64,000 bases of DNA from Colias croceus. Lineage: Eukaryota; Arthropoda; Insecta; Lepidoptera; Pieridae. Of the stretch, positions 23,194 to 35,788 are shown one piece after another (within the stretch, counting starts at the first letter, position 1; the number at the start of each line of letters is the position of its first letter). A program made the translations under genes and the position numbers. The notes under the pieces are model-generated. The model saw only the letters and a program-made list of their open reading frames with translations. It was not told the origin of the DNA and did no database searches. The stretch covers positions 806,001 to 870,000 of the forward strand of contig NC_059538.1 of assembly GCF_905220415.1 (NCBI RefSeq). The letters are read 5' to 3'.

Positions 23194-23620
23194 GCATTGT
23201 TTATAAATTTACATTTATTACTTTTAAATATTTTAGTAATTAGAAGCAATAATAACTGACCAAGCGAAACCGCGTGGACAGCTAGTGTTAAAAAACAAAC
23301 AGTGAAGTGTGACCTGTTTTTTGACAGATTACGTTCCCTTTGTGATAAACATTTTTCATTTGCTAAAATTTTCTCGCAAGAAAACACATTCTAGAAGGTC
23401 TCAGACATTCATTTACCCCTACGAATCCCACGTACTTATAACTAGAAATAAGAAATAAAAATGTTTTTCTAAGAACATTGTCCAAATGTGTATACTGTAT
23501 AATATGTTCGTTAAATTGCAGTTGTATTTTGTTTTAATAACTGACCCTAAAAGGGGGTAATAAGCGTAGGTAGGCAAAAGCTAAGACAAAAAAATGTGTG
23601 CGTGTACACTGTACACGCGT

Positions 23621-23802
23621 AAGTGAAACTTCTTAATGACCTTATTTTTCAAAAATAATTTACTATATACAACTTTACAGAAATACGTCGAATCACGCGT
23701 GGTAGGGATAAGAAAAAGATGGCGCGTAACGGAATAATGTCACGCGTAACAAAAAAATGTTACATTAAATTTTTTACCAAACCCGATAAAGAAGTTTCAC
23801 TT
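23621..23802. mobile_element. MITE with AAGTGAAACTTCTT ends, copy 1
   Basis: The ends AAGTGAAACTTCTT (23621-23634) and AAGAAGTTTCACTT (23789-23802) are inverted copies. The middle (ACTATATACAACTTTACAGA, GCGTGGTAGGGATAAGAAAA) matches 39835-40032. A GTGTACACTGTACACG palindrome stands just outside the left end and may belong to the element. Confidence 0.75.
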
Positions 23803-25054
23803 CAAAAAGTCTTCTTGTCATATTTCATTTGTGCATTTTTGCTTCGATTTAATCAATGCTGTGTCTCTATCACACAGTTATAATTGACCTAAGAGAGAAA
23901 GAAACAAAACATAGATTAAAAAAATACGTAAAGATTCAATGCGGAAAAAACTCTCTTCAATTTATAGGTAAATGATTATGAAACGTCAATAAAACGCATA
24001 AACCACAGGCTCATGACTCATTTAAGATTGCGAAAGCTATTTATCTCTGTATTGTTTCTTTTTCCATACAAACGATGGCAATATATCCTTAACTAGAGGT
24101 CGTAAAACCTCATTTCGATACGCACCATTGAGGATAGAACATTCTAGATGTTGGCTTGGAATAGAAGCTACTTAATTTCTTATGGTGTATAGTGCCCGTT
24201 TGTAAGGTTTTAGATTCATTCTGTACTAGGTATTCAATGAATTTAGAAGTCTGCTAGTTTGGTTTATTGTATTTTATACGTATTTATGCAGAATTATTGG
24301 ACCAAACCCCTACTTTATCTCCCAAATTCGTTCATAAGATGCCTTTCTTTTTTTATTCTGAATAGGCGGGTAGAATTATGTAACCTAGTCACATGAATAA
24401 TTATACACAAATATCACCAGTCATAGACACATTCGTCTATGCCTAGAAATTCTCTATGCCCTCTATCGTTTGCCGCGTGCTCTACGCAAGGTGAATCAAA
24501 TTTGAAAAAATAAAGCTGCCATTCATACCGCTTAATGCTACCGTGTAAGTAGCATGAATAGGGGTCAAGCCCTTATGAAACATGGAGTCCGGCATTAGCA
24601 TAAAACTTTGCTAAATAACGTTTGATATCAAATTCAAATTTAGCTTTGCAATGGCAGAATATGATGTTGGTTTGATAACTTACCTAGTTTTATAATAATT
24701 TATCTTATAGGAGTCTTGTTAATAAATAAATGTTTAAGTTTGTGTTTTTATGTCTGTTAGGTTACATGATACATCGTATATCGGGGCTAGCAAGTATAAA
24801 AATTGTTTTATCAGTTTAAAATCGGTAAATATTGATAAGTTGATAATTTATGAAACTCAAACCCTCGTAGTCTTTAAATTCAAAACGTCTTAACATTGGT
24901 AAGCGAAGCCGCGTAACCGCTAGTATGTCATAAAACTAAATTGGATTGTCAAATTATCCGTACTAAACCATATTTAAGTCAACAAGACCTAAATGAACCA
25001 TACGTAAGTTTTTATTTAACACTTTGTTAGTTGTACAAATAGGAATCCTTAGAA
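23803..25054. other. Non-coding, nothing recognised
   Basis: No coding frame. A short segment near 24901-24923 (AAGCGAAGCCGCGTAACCGC) looks like the decayed end of a family A or D repeat. Confidence 0.45.
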
Positions 25055-25062
25055 TTACTTAC

Positions 25063-25373
25063 CTATGATATATAAAAAAGCTAGATACGTTACCCGCTCT
25101 CTATTTTGGCAAGAAAAAACTCAGGTAAGTGCCCGAGTTTCATTTAGTCACGCACCATTCAGCGTCGTGGCTGGACGTTCTTTTTGTATTTTAATCGGCA
25201 GTTGTTATTACGAAGTACATGAGTGAGACATGTATTATGTCTCGTGCGTGAGAGTGAAAGAGAGAACAACTGTATTGGTGATAATGCGTTAGTAAGTAGG
25301 TATGTATTAATTACGCTGTTTTTTAGTGCAATGATGTTGGCGTATGCCGCGTCTACTAGTATAATAGTCATTG
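25063..25373 (+). mobile_element. hAT-like MITE, copy 2
   Basis: A 311-bp copy of 3861-4177 with a different 8-bp target duplication, TTACTTAC (25055-25062 and 25374-25381). It keeps the TATA-like box and the CAG|GTAAGTG splice donor. Its near identity to copy 1 points to recent movement. Confidence 0.8.
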
Positions 25374-25381
25374 TTACTTAC

Positions 25382-28188
25382 AGATAAAACAGAGTACAAG
25401 TAACTTGGCGGCCTTATCACTTAGTAGTGGTTGCTTTCAGACAACTACGGTAAAAGGTAACAAGCCCAAAGATCACTATTGGCGGGACGAGAACAGAAAA
25501 AAAGAATAATAATTAAAAGCATGATATTTTTACGGATTTTTCGATTCAATACTTTTTCCCGCGTTTTTAAAGCCCTGAAAGGGATCCGTTGGAATCCAAT
25601 CAGTGTAGGAAAATTCAAATGTGTGCTAGTTCGCAAGGACCATAGATTAATACATAGTCACGGAGGAACTATGGCGTGTGCGTGTTTTCTTAAAAAAGGT
25701 TTTAAAATAATGTTTATATTATATTATGTAGGTTATTTTTTATTTAAAACTATTAAAATTCTAAATAGTTAAATATAGTGTAGAAAATAGTGTATAAGTA
25801 AAATTTTATCCGTCCTCACTGTAATAGATATATCATTTTCTGTAATTGTATTTATTCTGAGTCATTTTGAATTATTTTCGATGTAAATAATTTAAAGAAC
25901 CCAAATTAACATGTAGAAGTATATAAAATGAGTTCTTCTATAAATAAAATCTGCGTTATTTTTTTAATGTGAAGGATCTTAAACGACCTCATTTCACAAC
26001 AATGTCACAGAACAAAAAAGCACACGCAATATTTAGGGACGGATATTAATAGACCAAGTGTCCACAAACATATGATGCGATTCGAGAAAAACGATAGAAA
26101 AATTTCCCGCGATGTGCTTGCTGAAATCCAGTCCGCCCTATAGCATTTACCGTGTTGGTCGGTTACTACGCGCCTCCCTACTAAACGTTCGAAATAAAAA
26201 AAAAAACTGTTATCTATGGCCGTGAAAAATGTGTAAATTTAAATTTAGAACTTAGTGACCACAGACTTCTCGTGCCAAACAATGGGATTAAGTGAACGAT
26301 TTCTATTGAACGCGTTTTGGCGGCAAACTTGGATGTCAGTGAGTTTGACAGATGAACCTCCCGCGCTTTTCCTTCAGGTGCGTTCGAGTAACATACTTTG
26401 ATAACGCTTGATTAATGATCGCACTGATTCTCACGTGTCTATAAAACTGTGAATTAAACAGACGAATATAATAACAATATGCGACGTTAACTAAAGAATT
26501 GTGTCGTTTCGGAAAATAAACTGCGTTGGCCCAGATTTGTCGATTCGTGAATTAACCGTTCATCATAAAACATCAAAGCGTCGGATTCATGAAGTTAGTT
26601 TCGGTAAATAGATATAAGGTGATAGAATAAGGTGATATATTTGGGTTTGATATAAAGAGTATTATTAAAAAATGTGGTATAGGCGTCAGATATGTTGAGT
26701 TTACGGAGATGGTCGCACGTGGCGGTGTGTAGTGACATATGTTATAATAGTGACGTATTTATTAATGTTCTCCCGTGTTTTGACAAATTGATCTAGTGAT
26801 AAATATAGTGTGACATGGACGTATTCCTGTTAATCTTCAAAGGCTTGAAAATTGATGATGTAAGGTACAGTACAAGTGTCGCATGTTCGTTACGCGTTTG
26901 GTATTTATTTAATGAATGGTCATTTTATAGTCATTCTATAGATCATGTCACGCATAACATATTTATAACCGTTATTCTCAAATTAAATTGAAAATCGAAC
27001 TCAGAATTCCATGACAGCGATTCGATATAATTAAGTATAGAATCGTGGAATTGAATCCTTAGAAATGTATTAATTATGCTATGGTTTTTTATGATTAAAT
27101 AAACCATTTAAACCGTACATAAACGTTAATATTAAATTTGAATTTGTTGCAATTATGACTTAGTTGCGGCTCTTAAAAAGCTGGAAACTGCTAGAAAAGT
27201 TTTTTATATAAATAATTACGTAATACTGACATAAATTCAGAAAATGTTCACTTTTAAACCCCAACAAATAGGCACATAAATTGCTTAGTAGATTGACACA
27301 GTACACGTATTAAAACTTCTTCTAATTGAATTAACGAGAGTTATAAAATGGATTTCTATGAATTTCTTTTTGTATGGAAAATTTATAGAGCTGAAAATAG
27401 AATTGCTTAAGGTATAGAAAATAGTTTTTTTAGTGTTTATTATTAATGTTATAATAACGTTGATTTGAATGTTATTTTATTATCAGACTTGCGACTGTTT
27501 TCAATTTTTGTTCTTTTTGTCTCTACATTAAATGCGATTTGCATGCGAAGTTTCATTTAAATGGGTTCATCTGTTTGTAAGTAATTTATATTATGTAATC
27601 GGGATCTTAAAAATGTAGTACGTATACAATATGGATATATAAATGAGACTTATATAATAGTTTATTACATAATATGAAACATTCTTACGTGAACATTTAT
27701 TGATATAAAAATTTAAGATTTTAACGGATTTTAAATGCGATTTATTCATCGTATTGTCCTGACGTTTCTAAATGTATAATACTCGCGTAAAATTAAACAC
27801 TAGGAAATACTATTTAGAGATATAATCGTAGTAATTAAAATATGTCCAAATTAGTATTAATTTATTTGTCCCCCAAAGATATCAATTATCTATTAAAACT
27901 TACGCCAATTCAGTTTTATAATTTATCTTACGTCGGTAGTTTTTACAGTCAACCATAGAAAAAATCTTAAATTTTCAGCAATCATTTATTCTTCAATAGA
28001 AAATAGAGACTCACATTAAATAGTCAATAAAAAAAATATTGTAAATCAAATTCCACTTAGACGACGTAAAAAGAGTCAAAAAAATATGAATTTCTTTATT
28101 ATTAGATATTCTAAATATTAGTTACGATAATAGCGGGCATATACTATTTTTATAGCACAATTGATGTGTAACCAATATTATTGCAAAG
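25382..28188. other. Non-coding stretch with a possible transcription start region
   Basis: A 97-codon frame from 25479 would need a TTG start and has no recognisable feature. The segment 26040-26600 is less AT-rich than its neighbours, with many CpG, and includes CACGTGTCTATAAAACTG (TATA-like, about 26438), a splice-donor-like CAGGTGCG (about 26377) and CCCGCGATG. It could be a promoter with a non-coding first exon; the evidence is only compositional. Confidence 0.3.
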
Positions 28189-28275
28189 TTTCATCCAAAT
28201 CCGTCCAGTAGTTTTCTCGTGAAATAGTAACAAACATACATACTCCATCCATTCTCTCAAACGTCTATTTATTTA
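28189..28275 (-). repeat. SINE-like fragment
   Basis: AAGTTTCATCCAAATCCGTC and AGTAGTTTTCTCGTGAAATA match the general form of the A-D families (priming to ACAAACATAC) but the conserved end is missing. Confidence 0.45.
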
Positions 28276-28299
28276 ATTATTAGACTTATATAGATAGCA

Positions 28300-30120
28300 G
28301 GTTGTGTGTATATAATAGAAGACTTTTTATGTGCAGTTTTGTAAATAAATATTGTAGGAAAATTGTTATATAATTGACAATTTATACAATTTACAATATT
28401 AAATTTTAATTTAATGTATAAATAATTCTTTGGCAAATTTATTCGTAATGATTTTCCAAAATCTCTGGGAAATTATTCCATTTTTTCGTCATGATTTTTT
28501 ACGCGCAAAATCTCTGGGAAATGATTCCAAAGAGTTATTTCAATACATTAAACTAAAGATTGTAAATAATCTTTAAACCACAGACCCTACCATATTATAT
28601 TTTACAAAGAATTTAATATTAAATTATTTTAAAAAGTGCTTTTGTGTCGGCATTGTATTCCTAAGTACTAAATTACACAGAACAAATAGTTTAAGCATTT
28701 ATAAAATTATAAAAAGCATGAGTAAGCATTTATGAAAAACTTAAGTTTTTTTAATCAGTAGTCTCAGAACCGTAGTACTTGTTTTGATAAATTTCACTGT
28801 AGATGGCGCTTTATACAAATACTTAAAGGAAAACTCGATTCTAGTGACTTGGTTTATTAATATTTTTTTATATTAAACTTATGAAAAATAACATATTTTA
28901 TCTAAACTTGACCTTACTACTCACAATGACACTTACCAGTGCGCGCCATTTTATAAACTATTTTTTTTTCTCGACTTAAAATTGAAATGTATTATAAATA
29001 ATTGAGAATGTCAAATTCTAATATTTTCTAAATATGTTTCTTACTTTTCACGAAGAAAGGGCTCATAGAATCTGATGAAATCTACATAAAATGACAGCGA
29101 AGCCATTACCTACCTAGATCTTAGCTAGACATTTAAAATGTTTTCAAATAATCAAGAACAATATTACTATAATACGACATACATAATATTCCCAACATAA
29201 TTGCTCACAACATTTAAACATACGCTAAACGCCACCTCCAATACACTTATGATATCCTAGTACTGTTGGGGGCAAGGGCGTGACGTGTGAACATACCACC
29301 CAAGTCCCAAACAGATAAAAAAAATCTCGTGCGTTTTCAAGTTTTGTTTGTTTTTTTTTTCACTCAGTAGGAAACCTACTGGAAATAAATGCAGTGATCT
29401 CAAGGATGCAGTATTTTTTAATAATTTTAGTAACTCTACCAAACTCTACCTCGGTAAATTATAGCTATCATAATTTTGTAGTCATTGTGAATGTCGTATG
29501 TATATTTTTGTACCCACTACCTTTCGGTCCGCGGCTTCATCCGGGAATGCAAAGGAAATTCCCGAGGAAATCACATGTTTCATAACGGTAAAATGTATCT
29601 TATCTCTCTTCCTATCTTTAAACACAAATATCATATACAAAAGAAAGAAAAACACATTCTCGAATTTATTAAGTAAGGAAGTAAGAAAAAAGAATTGCAC
29701 CAAGTCCAGAAATTGTCTACTGTAGACAATTTAGACGCTAGTAAATGTGAGAACTACATAAGTTTACTCCAAGACATTTGACATTTTTTACTTCGAGCTT
29801 TCCGCGCCCAACAAAACGACAATCACTTCACTTATTTATTAGCCTCGTCGGCTGAAATACAGATAAAAGATAGTCTTAATCTAGGCTATAAAAGTAGTTA
29901 CAACTTTATTCGGGAAAATAGTTTCTAGGACTTCGGATAATGAAGAGTGATCTATAATTTGCAGAATAACTGCAGATTCATTATAATTAAGCGCAAGAAG
30001 AAGTACATTTTTTCTATTGAATTCATTTAATTGTCGTTAGGATCTCCAATTTACTAGTTATATTGTAAAATAACTTTTGTGTTATTTAGAATAAAGTATG
30101 GCACATAGAGTTTTATATAA
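28300..30120. other. Non-coding, one composite motif
   Basis: No coding frame. The part 28430-28530 holds two copies of AAATCTCTGGGAAAT-like sequence about 57 bp apart. The rest has nothing I recognise apart from the motif at 29255-29284 and a decayed repeat end at about 29520-29545 (TTTCGGTCCGCGGCTTCATC). Confidence 0.45.
29255..29284 (+). promoter_or_regulatory. Composite motif TCCTAGTA...GCGTGAC
   Basis: TCCTAGTA at 29255-29262 and GGCGTGAC at 29277-29284 (E-box half changed), 22 bp start to start; ACGTGTG follows. Confidence 0.5.
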
Positions 30121-30330
30121 AACTAGCTGCTCCGCGCGGTTTCACCCCCGTGGCTCTACTCCTGTTGCCCGTAGCGTGATGAAATATAGCCTATAACCTT
30201 CCTCGATAAATGGGCTATCTAACACCGAAAGAATGTTTTAAATCGGACCAGTAGTTCCCGAGATTAGCGCGTTCAAACAAACAAACAAACAAACTCTTCA
30301 GCTTTATAATATAAGTATAGAAGTATAGAT
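30121..30330 (-). repeat. SINE-like repeat, family C
   Basis: Contains CCTTCCTCGATAAATGGGCT and GAGATTAGCGCGTTCAAACA, with an ACAA repeat before the end. Confidence 0.8.
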
Positions 30331-30359
30331 GTGGCTTTTGATATAACATCCATATAAAA

Positions 30360-30559
30360 CACTAGATATATTTCCCGCGGTTTCACCCGCATTGCTCCGC
30401 TCCTGTTGGTCTTAGCGTGATGATATATTATATATAGCCTTCCTCGATAAATGAGCTATCTAACACCGAAGGAATTTTCCAAATCGGCTCAGTAGTTCCT
30501 GAGATTAGCGCGTTCAAACAAATAAACATACTCTTCAGCTTTATAATATTAGTATAGAT
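30360..30559 (-). repeat. SINE-like repeat, family C
   Basis: Second copy in the same orientation, 30 bp from the first, ending CTTTATAATATTAGTATAGA. Confidence 0.8.
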
Positions 30560-31055
30560 TTTGTAATAAAGTCCATTTGTGCGTTTAACATTTCAAATAC
30601 TTACAAAAATAAAACATCATTTCTTTCTAATTTTACTGTTTAGATATTATCTTGCATTCATATAATACATGACTGCATTTACTTCATATGCATTCAAAAG
30701 CTTTTTTAAAGCTTCGAATGAATTTCATGAACAATTGTTCTAAGTATCTATTTATGGTTTTATTCTGTTCGATTTTACAATGTATGAATATTTTTTACGA
30801 ATTTTAAACTAATGTTATTTACAAAATTATTTAAATAGACGTATCACAGGCTTAACAGCTAGTGTAGTTACAAGTGAAAATACGAATAAGGAGTAACCAT
30901 GAATTAGCGATTGAGTTTGAGTTTGAGCAAGTCCCAGCGGTTAAGTACGAGTGTGGTCGAGTGTCGGACAAACGAGGCGCATAATGAGTTAATGAGCCGC
31001 TATTATTGTGTGGCGAGGGTCGTAAAAACTTCGCTGTTTCTAGCATATTACTTGA

Positions 31056-31229
31056 CCCCCCGGATTAGGTTGCTTCGATGCGTTGTTTTGGGCAAATTTT
31101 TTGGGTGGGTAGACAATTGTTTGGATGGGTTGTGTTAACAGGCCCCCCGGATTAGGTTGCTTCGATGCGTTGTTTTTGGCAAATTTTGATGACTTTGTGG
31201 GTTTTGGAGTAAATTGTTTTGGTGGGTTG
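31056..31229. repeat. Tandem duplication, 87-bp unit
   Basis: CCCCCCGGATTAGGTTGCTT begins at 31056 and again at 31143; both units continue CGATGCGTTGTTTT and end in GGGTTGTGTTAA-like sequence. They differ by several substitutions and small indels. Confidence 0.85.
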
Positions 31230-31421
31230 TGTTAAAAGTGGGATGGAATGATAGGAGTAGATTTTTGAATGGAAACATTTTGTGTTACGAAGATGCAATT
31301 TCGAAATAATTCCATAATATAGGTGTATTTCTTTACAATGAAAGAAGATTATTAACGAGGGTGAACGGTCAGTGCAATGTACCTAAAGATATTAAGTATT
31401 ATCAATATTATTTTATAATTA

Positions 31422-31645
31422 TCCTACTTATATTATAAATGCGAAAGTTTGTGAGGATGTGTGTGTGTGTTTGTTACTCTTTCATGCAATGACTACTGAA
31501 CCGATTACAATGAAATTTAGCACACATATAGAGGGTAACTTGGATTAACACATAGGATAGGTTTTATCCCAGAAATCCCACGGGAACAGGAACTATGCGG
31601 GTTTTCCTTTGAAAACGCGGGCGAAGCCGCGGGCGGAAAGCTAGT
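31422..31645 (+). repeat. SINE-like repeat, family A
   Basis: A well-preserved copy from CCTACTTATATTATAAATGC to CGCGGGCGGAAAGCTAGT. Confidence 0.85.
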
Positions 31646-31947
31646 ATAATATATTTTTGGCGTCATGTCATTTTGTTCCCTTACATTTCATACATTTTGT
31701 TTTACCATTTTTAGATTAATCTCTAACGATAACAGCTGTTCATAATCGTTAGGGAAGATAAGAAAATGGCCGACGTAGCCATTTGCACCCCAGCAATGTC
31801 GATATAATATTTTTATCCATATAAGATAAGGAATTTTCCAAGAAAATATTAGAGAATATGTTTTAGGGCTACTCTATGGAATCTTTTATCTATTTGTCTT
31901 AAGAATTATAAATAACAATCATTGTTTGTGCGACTCTCTTCTCTTAA

Positions 31948-32672
31948 CCCTTAGCAGGTATCGTGGGTCAAATTTGACCCAGAAGCGAACATTTTCGGTT
32001 ATAATTCTTTAAATATTTTATGCAACGACTGTGCGCTTCTAAGTATTCTCAGTGCGTCGCTAGCTGCAGCGGGGTGTTGATGTGCAGAACTGTGACTATC
32101 TTAGGAGCGGAGGTAAGTAGCTTTCTGGGTCACGTTCGACCCACGATACCAAATAAGTAACTTTTTTCACTGAGTGTAATTACTTACTTTTTTGGTTTTA
32201 TTGTTTATTTGTACTACATTGGAGGGCTTTTTGAACGACAGACAAATCGAGGAGTTGATGAACGACTTAAGTGATGATTTGGAATTGAAAAATGAAAGAA
32301 TACCAAATGTAAACCAACTTTGTGACGACGAAATCATCAGCGATCGAGACAATCCCTAATCTGTTAGTTGCTTAGAAGACAGTGTATTTGGAGTAAGTTC
32401 TGACGACAGTGAAAACGAAGAGGAGATACACATTAACCAAAAAGTGCCAAAAAATAAGGTTATTTACAAATGTGTGTAAAACATGATATTTTTTTTTATA
32501 TTCTAATATTAAATAAGGTTATTTTGTAAAAAAAATATTTTTTTATTTCTTTTCTAACCATATTTTATACAAATAATAAAAAATCTACGTTCTACAACAG
32601 ATTGTTTGGTATGGGTAGAATTTGACCCACGATACCGGTAGTGTTGCCAAAAAAGGCGATACCAGCTAAGGG
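31948..32672 (+). mobile_element. Internally deleted piggyBac-type element
   Basis: The ends CCCTTAGCAGGTATCGTGGG and CGATACCAGCTAAGGG are inverted copies, flanked on both sides by TTAA (31944-31947 and 32673-32676), the piggyBac target duplication. GGGTCAAATTTGACCC-type palindromes follow the left end and a GAATTTGACCCACGATACCG block precedes the right end. At 725 bp it is too short for a transposase of the usual 550-600 residues; only a remnant of the N-terminal coding part remains. Confidence 0.9.
32225..32478 (+). pseudogene. piggyBac transposase N-terminal remnant
   Basis: The frame encodes an acidic segment (from about 32225: FLNDRQIEELMNDLSDDLEL) typical in character of the start of piggyBac transposases, with Glu/Asp-rich stretches and little else. 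It is broken by an in-frame TAA at 32357-32359 and ends at 32478 before any part of the catalytic core. Its place between TTAA-flanked piggyBac ends supports the call. Confidence 0.7.
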
Positions 32673-32801
32673 TTAAAATCTACGTTATCGCATGTATGAA
32701 AATTGTATAAAACTTTCATCTCCTATTTCTCATCATTAGGGCTTGTTTTGTATTTAAACTTTACTTTGATGTGTTATAGCTTGATGTCAATTATACCTCA
32801 T

Positions 32802-32921
32802 CTATACATATATAATAAATCTGTAGAAGGGTCAATTCTGTACATTGAAAATATTGAAAAAATAAATAGCAGGGGGTGTTACTGGATCGATACCAAACCC
32901 AAATATGTGATTAAAAAATTT

Positions 32922-32958
<37 letters not shown>

Positions 32959-33286
32959 ATGTGAAGGCATCACGTGAAAACTAGCGGTTCGATTTCGATG
33001 AAACTTGGTATAATTATACCTTATTATCCTGGGCGTAAAATAGGATACTTTTTATCCTGGAAAAATACGTAGAAAAAAATAATCTTAATTTTTCAGTTTT
33101 ATCCATAGACGTTGTTCCGTAGAACCGCGAACACACGTTGCGTATTATTATAGGCCTAGCCGTATTTGGGAATTGGGTCCAATAGATATTTATAAGATGT
33201 TATTGACAGAGGTACTCAAAATGGAGAAATAACCATCCACGCGAAGACCGACATCCGCGCGGACGGAGTCGCGGGCGGAAGCTAGT
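32802..33286 (+). repeat. Interspersed repeat, family B
   Basis: A 485-bp copy close to 14007-14479, with a longer (TCTG)n tract at about 32924-32958. Confidence 0.85.
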
Positions 33287-33759
33287 AGAGACTATATTTG
33301 TGTAAAACTTACGCATAGCAACAATCACTTTTAGAAATTTAAATTGATTTTACATTTAATAAAACCATTTGAAAACATTTCTCTCGTTCAGAACTCATAG
33401 TAAATAGTCTTTTTCGATAAATTACCAAAATTCAAATCTAACTCTACGACACTTTTTCACATCATGCAGAACAACTTTTCACTGCTTGATGTAGTCTTCA
33501 CTCACCTACTTACTAAAATTCAGTTATATCTATTTTATCTACGTATTATGATGAAATAATTTATCATAATTTTCTCGACTGTGAAAAATGTGACGGCTTT
33601 GATCTTATTGCCACTAATGCCAAGAAATTCATCAATTATAATAATTAGGTATTTGTGTTTCTTTTTATAATATTTCGTGGTTTATTTATCATTGTTATGT
33701 TTTGTTTGAGTATTAAGTAATTCTATGATTAGTTGTGTGATGAAAATACATATACATAA
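33287..33759. other. Non-coding, nothing recognised
   Basis: AT-rich, without a coding frame or a repeat I can match. Confidence 0.5.
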
Positions 33760-33948
33760 CTAGCTTACCGCCCGCGGCTTCGCCGGCTTTGTCTAAAACC
33801 TAATAAATTATATACTAAAACCTTCCTCTTGTATCACTCTATCTATTAAAAAAACCGCATCAAAATCCGTTGCGTAGTTTTAAAGATTTAATCATACAAA
33901 GGGACATAGGGACAGAGAAAGCGACTTTGTTTTTTACTATGTAGTGAT
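33760..33948 (-). repeat. SINE-like repeat, family D, reversed
   Basis: From CTAGCTTACCGCCCGCGGCT to GAAAGCGACTTTGTTTT. Confidence 0.8.
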
Positions 33949-35410
33949 TAGATTAGATCTTCTAAAATCTAAAAGATCCATAATGTAAAGTACAACGTAA
34001 ATATAACGAAAAAAACGAATTCAAGTATTATGTACGCTACATTATTAATTAACTTAATAAGTAAGTGCTTACGTCAAAATACACTACTGTTTTAACTAAT
34101 TTAATTAACGGCAATATGCCTGCGTCACAGCCTGCGTCTACTAGGTTACCATAACTGTGCAACATAACTATTGAAAATCCCTTAAAAAATCCGTTGCACA
34201 CTTCATTCAAACCGAAATGTTGCAGCGCTGCACTCTTTCAACGGCATTTATATGACAAAAAAATTAAATCCATTGTGAGTCACCATTGTCATTGGACAAT
34301 CCGTGACGTCACTAATCTCATAATAGCCAGCCTACTTTCCGACTTATTGTGATTCTGGCTCGCTTGTCACGTGCTTCCGTAGATTATTTGAAAATCAGTA
34401 GGCTTGTGATTTGTTTTTTATGTAAAAAACGGTGAATTACCCGCTGCGGGATGTTGTTTTTGCGCACAAGTCATGGCGTGCGTAGCGAAGCGACTTGGAT
34501 GGGGATGTTTACGGGAATTCTTATCCCCCAGTGATATTTTTTTGTATGTTGTCGTGATAATTAATTCGTGACAATCAATTATCGAATTTTCTCATTTCAA
34601 TTTTAATTTATTTCATGACTATTTTTCATTTGTCTGTTAATTCACTTACTTTTGTCCTTAAAAAATATGTATTATTATATCTATCTAAAGATATTTTCGT
34701 GGTCATATAGATAATTAATATATTAAGTGTAAAATAAAATAAAAAAAAACAAATGCTGGTTTCGTTTTTAGAGCGGATCAAGATTTAGGCAAAGCTTAGT
34801 TATTAGGTATACTTTATAATATGAAAACGTTTATTTACCAAATAAATGAAATCTTAATGGTAATTAAACAAGAAACGAATAATTTCAAATGCTTTTATGA
34901 CGTCGTATATTTTATTGCCGGAATAATTGGCAGATATAGATTTAATGGCGGTTTTATGAGCTAATTTTGAATTATGGCGCTTTCAGGCTCCTAATTGAAA
35001 TATTTTACATCTGCATTTCTAGATTACTGACAAGACTATTATAATTATCTTCAATTCTATTCTAATCATTTTCAATGCTCAGAATGTAGGTATTATGGAT
35101 CTTTATAAAAAAATATTCTGGTTTTATTTTTAATAACACATACTAACATACACTGCAAACCTTTACAAATTAAACATAAAAAAAACTATATAAGTACGAA
35201 CTGCAATACATGCTGTATATTGTTATCGCTCAGCAAAATGCACAATTTCATAAAAACGCCTCCAAATATTTCGACATTCAATATGCCTCTTAATCGATGC
35301 TGATTCCCTGGTAAATGTGGGACTAAAATACACCTAAAATTAACATATGAAATGAGAATACCCCAGTAAGCTATTAATAGAAATAAAGGAGCTCCTGCAC
35401 TTTACAGATA
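33949..35410. other. Non-coding, one more complex segment
   Basis: No coding frame. 34130-34520 is richer in GC (CACCATTGTCATTGGACAAT, CGTGACGTCACTAATC, GTCACGTGCTTCCG, TGGCGTGCGTAGCGAAGCGA) and might be regulatory. The GTCACGTG there lacks a TACTAGGA partner at the expected spacing. Confidence 0.35.
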
Positions 35411-35462
35411 TCCTAGTATACCATTAGTCAAATAATACAGTTTCCCAGTTGTGTTCCCACGG
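35411..35462 (+). promoter_or_regulatory. Composite motif, long-spacing form
   Basis: TCCTAGTA at 35411-35418 and GTTCCCACGG at 35453-35462, 42 bp start to start. Confidence 0.45.
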
Positions 35463-35515
35463 GGACATGCTAAATTTAACTGTAGTTTTAAATTGACTTC
35501 TTCAAGTTTCTACTA

Positions 35516-35568
35516 TCCTGGCATAATATTGATCAAAATACGTACGACTACCAGCCGTATTCCCACGG
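35516..35568 (+). promoter_or_regulatory. Composite motif, long-spacing form
   Basis: TCCTGGCA (one mismatch) at 35516-35523 and ATTCCCACGG at 35559-35568, 43 bp start to start. Confidence 0.45.
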
Positions 35569-35644
35569 TGATGACTGATGACAACCCTTCTTCTAGAGAT
35601 AGAAAAAAAGGGATGCCTTTGCTATATCCTCCAATACCCTGTTA

Positions 35645-35677
35645 GCCTAGTACGGTTCTCATCTAAATACACGTGAC
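35645..35677 (+). promoter_or_regulatory. Composite motif GCCTAGTA...CACGTGAC
   Basis: GCCTAGTA at 35645-35652 and CACGTGAC at 35670-35677, 25 bp start to start. Confidence 0.55.
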
Positions 35678-35788
35678 CTGCTCGCTTCGGAAGAGGGATG
35701 AAACCCCCAATATACAAACACGAGTTGCACACACATACATATCGTCCACATATGCAAGCGCCACACAACCTTCAATGTAAATCTGCTA

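Noticed and set aside
25479..25772. 97-codon plus-strand frame
   Set aside because: It needs a TTG start, is rich in Phe/Ile/Lys as AT-rich random DNA would give, and has no splice, signal or domain feature.
34368..34400. Further composite motif at GTCACGTG
   Set aside because: No TACTAGGA or TACCAGGA at the expected distance on either side.
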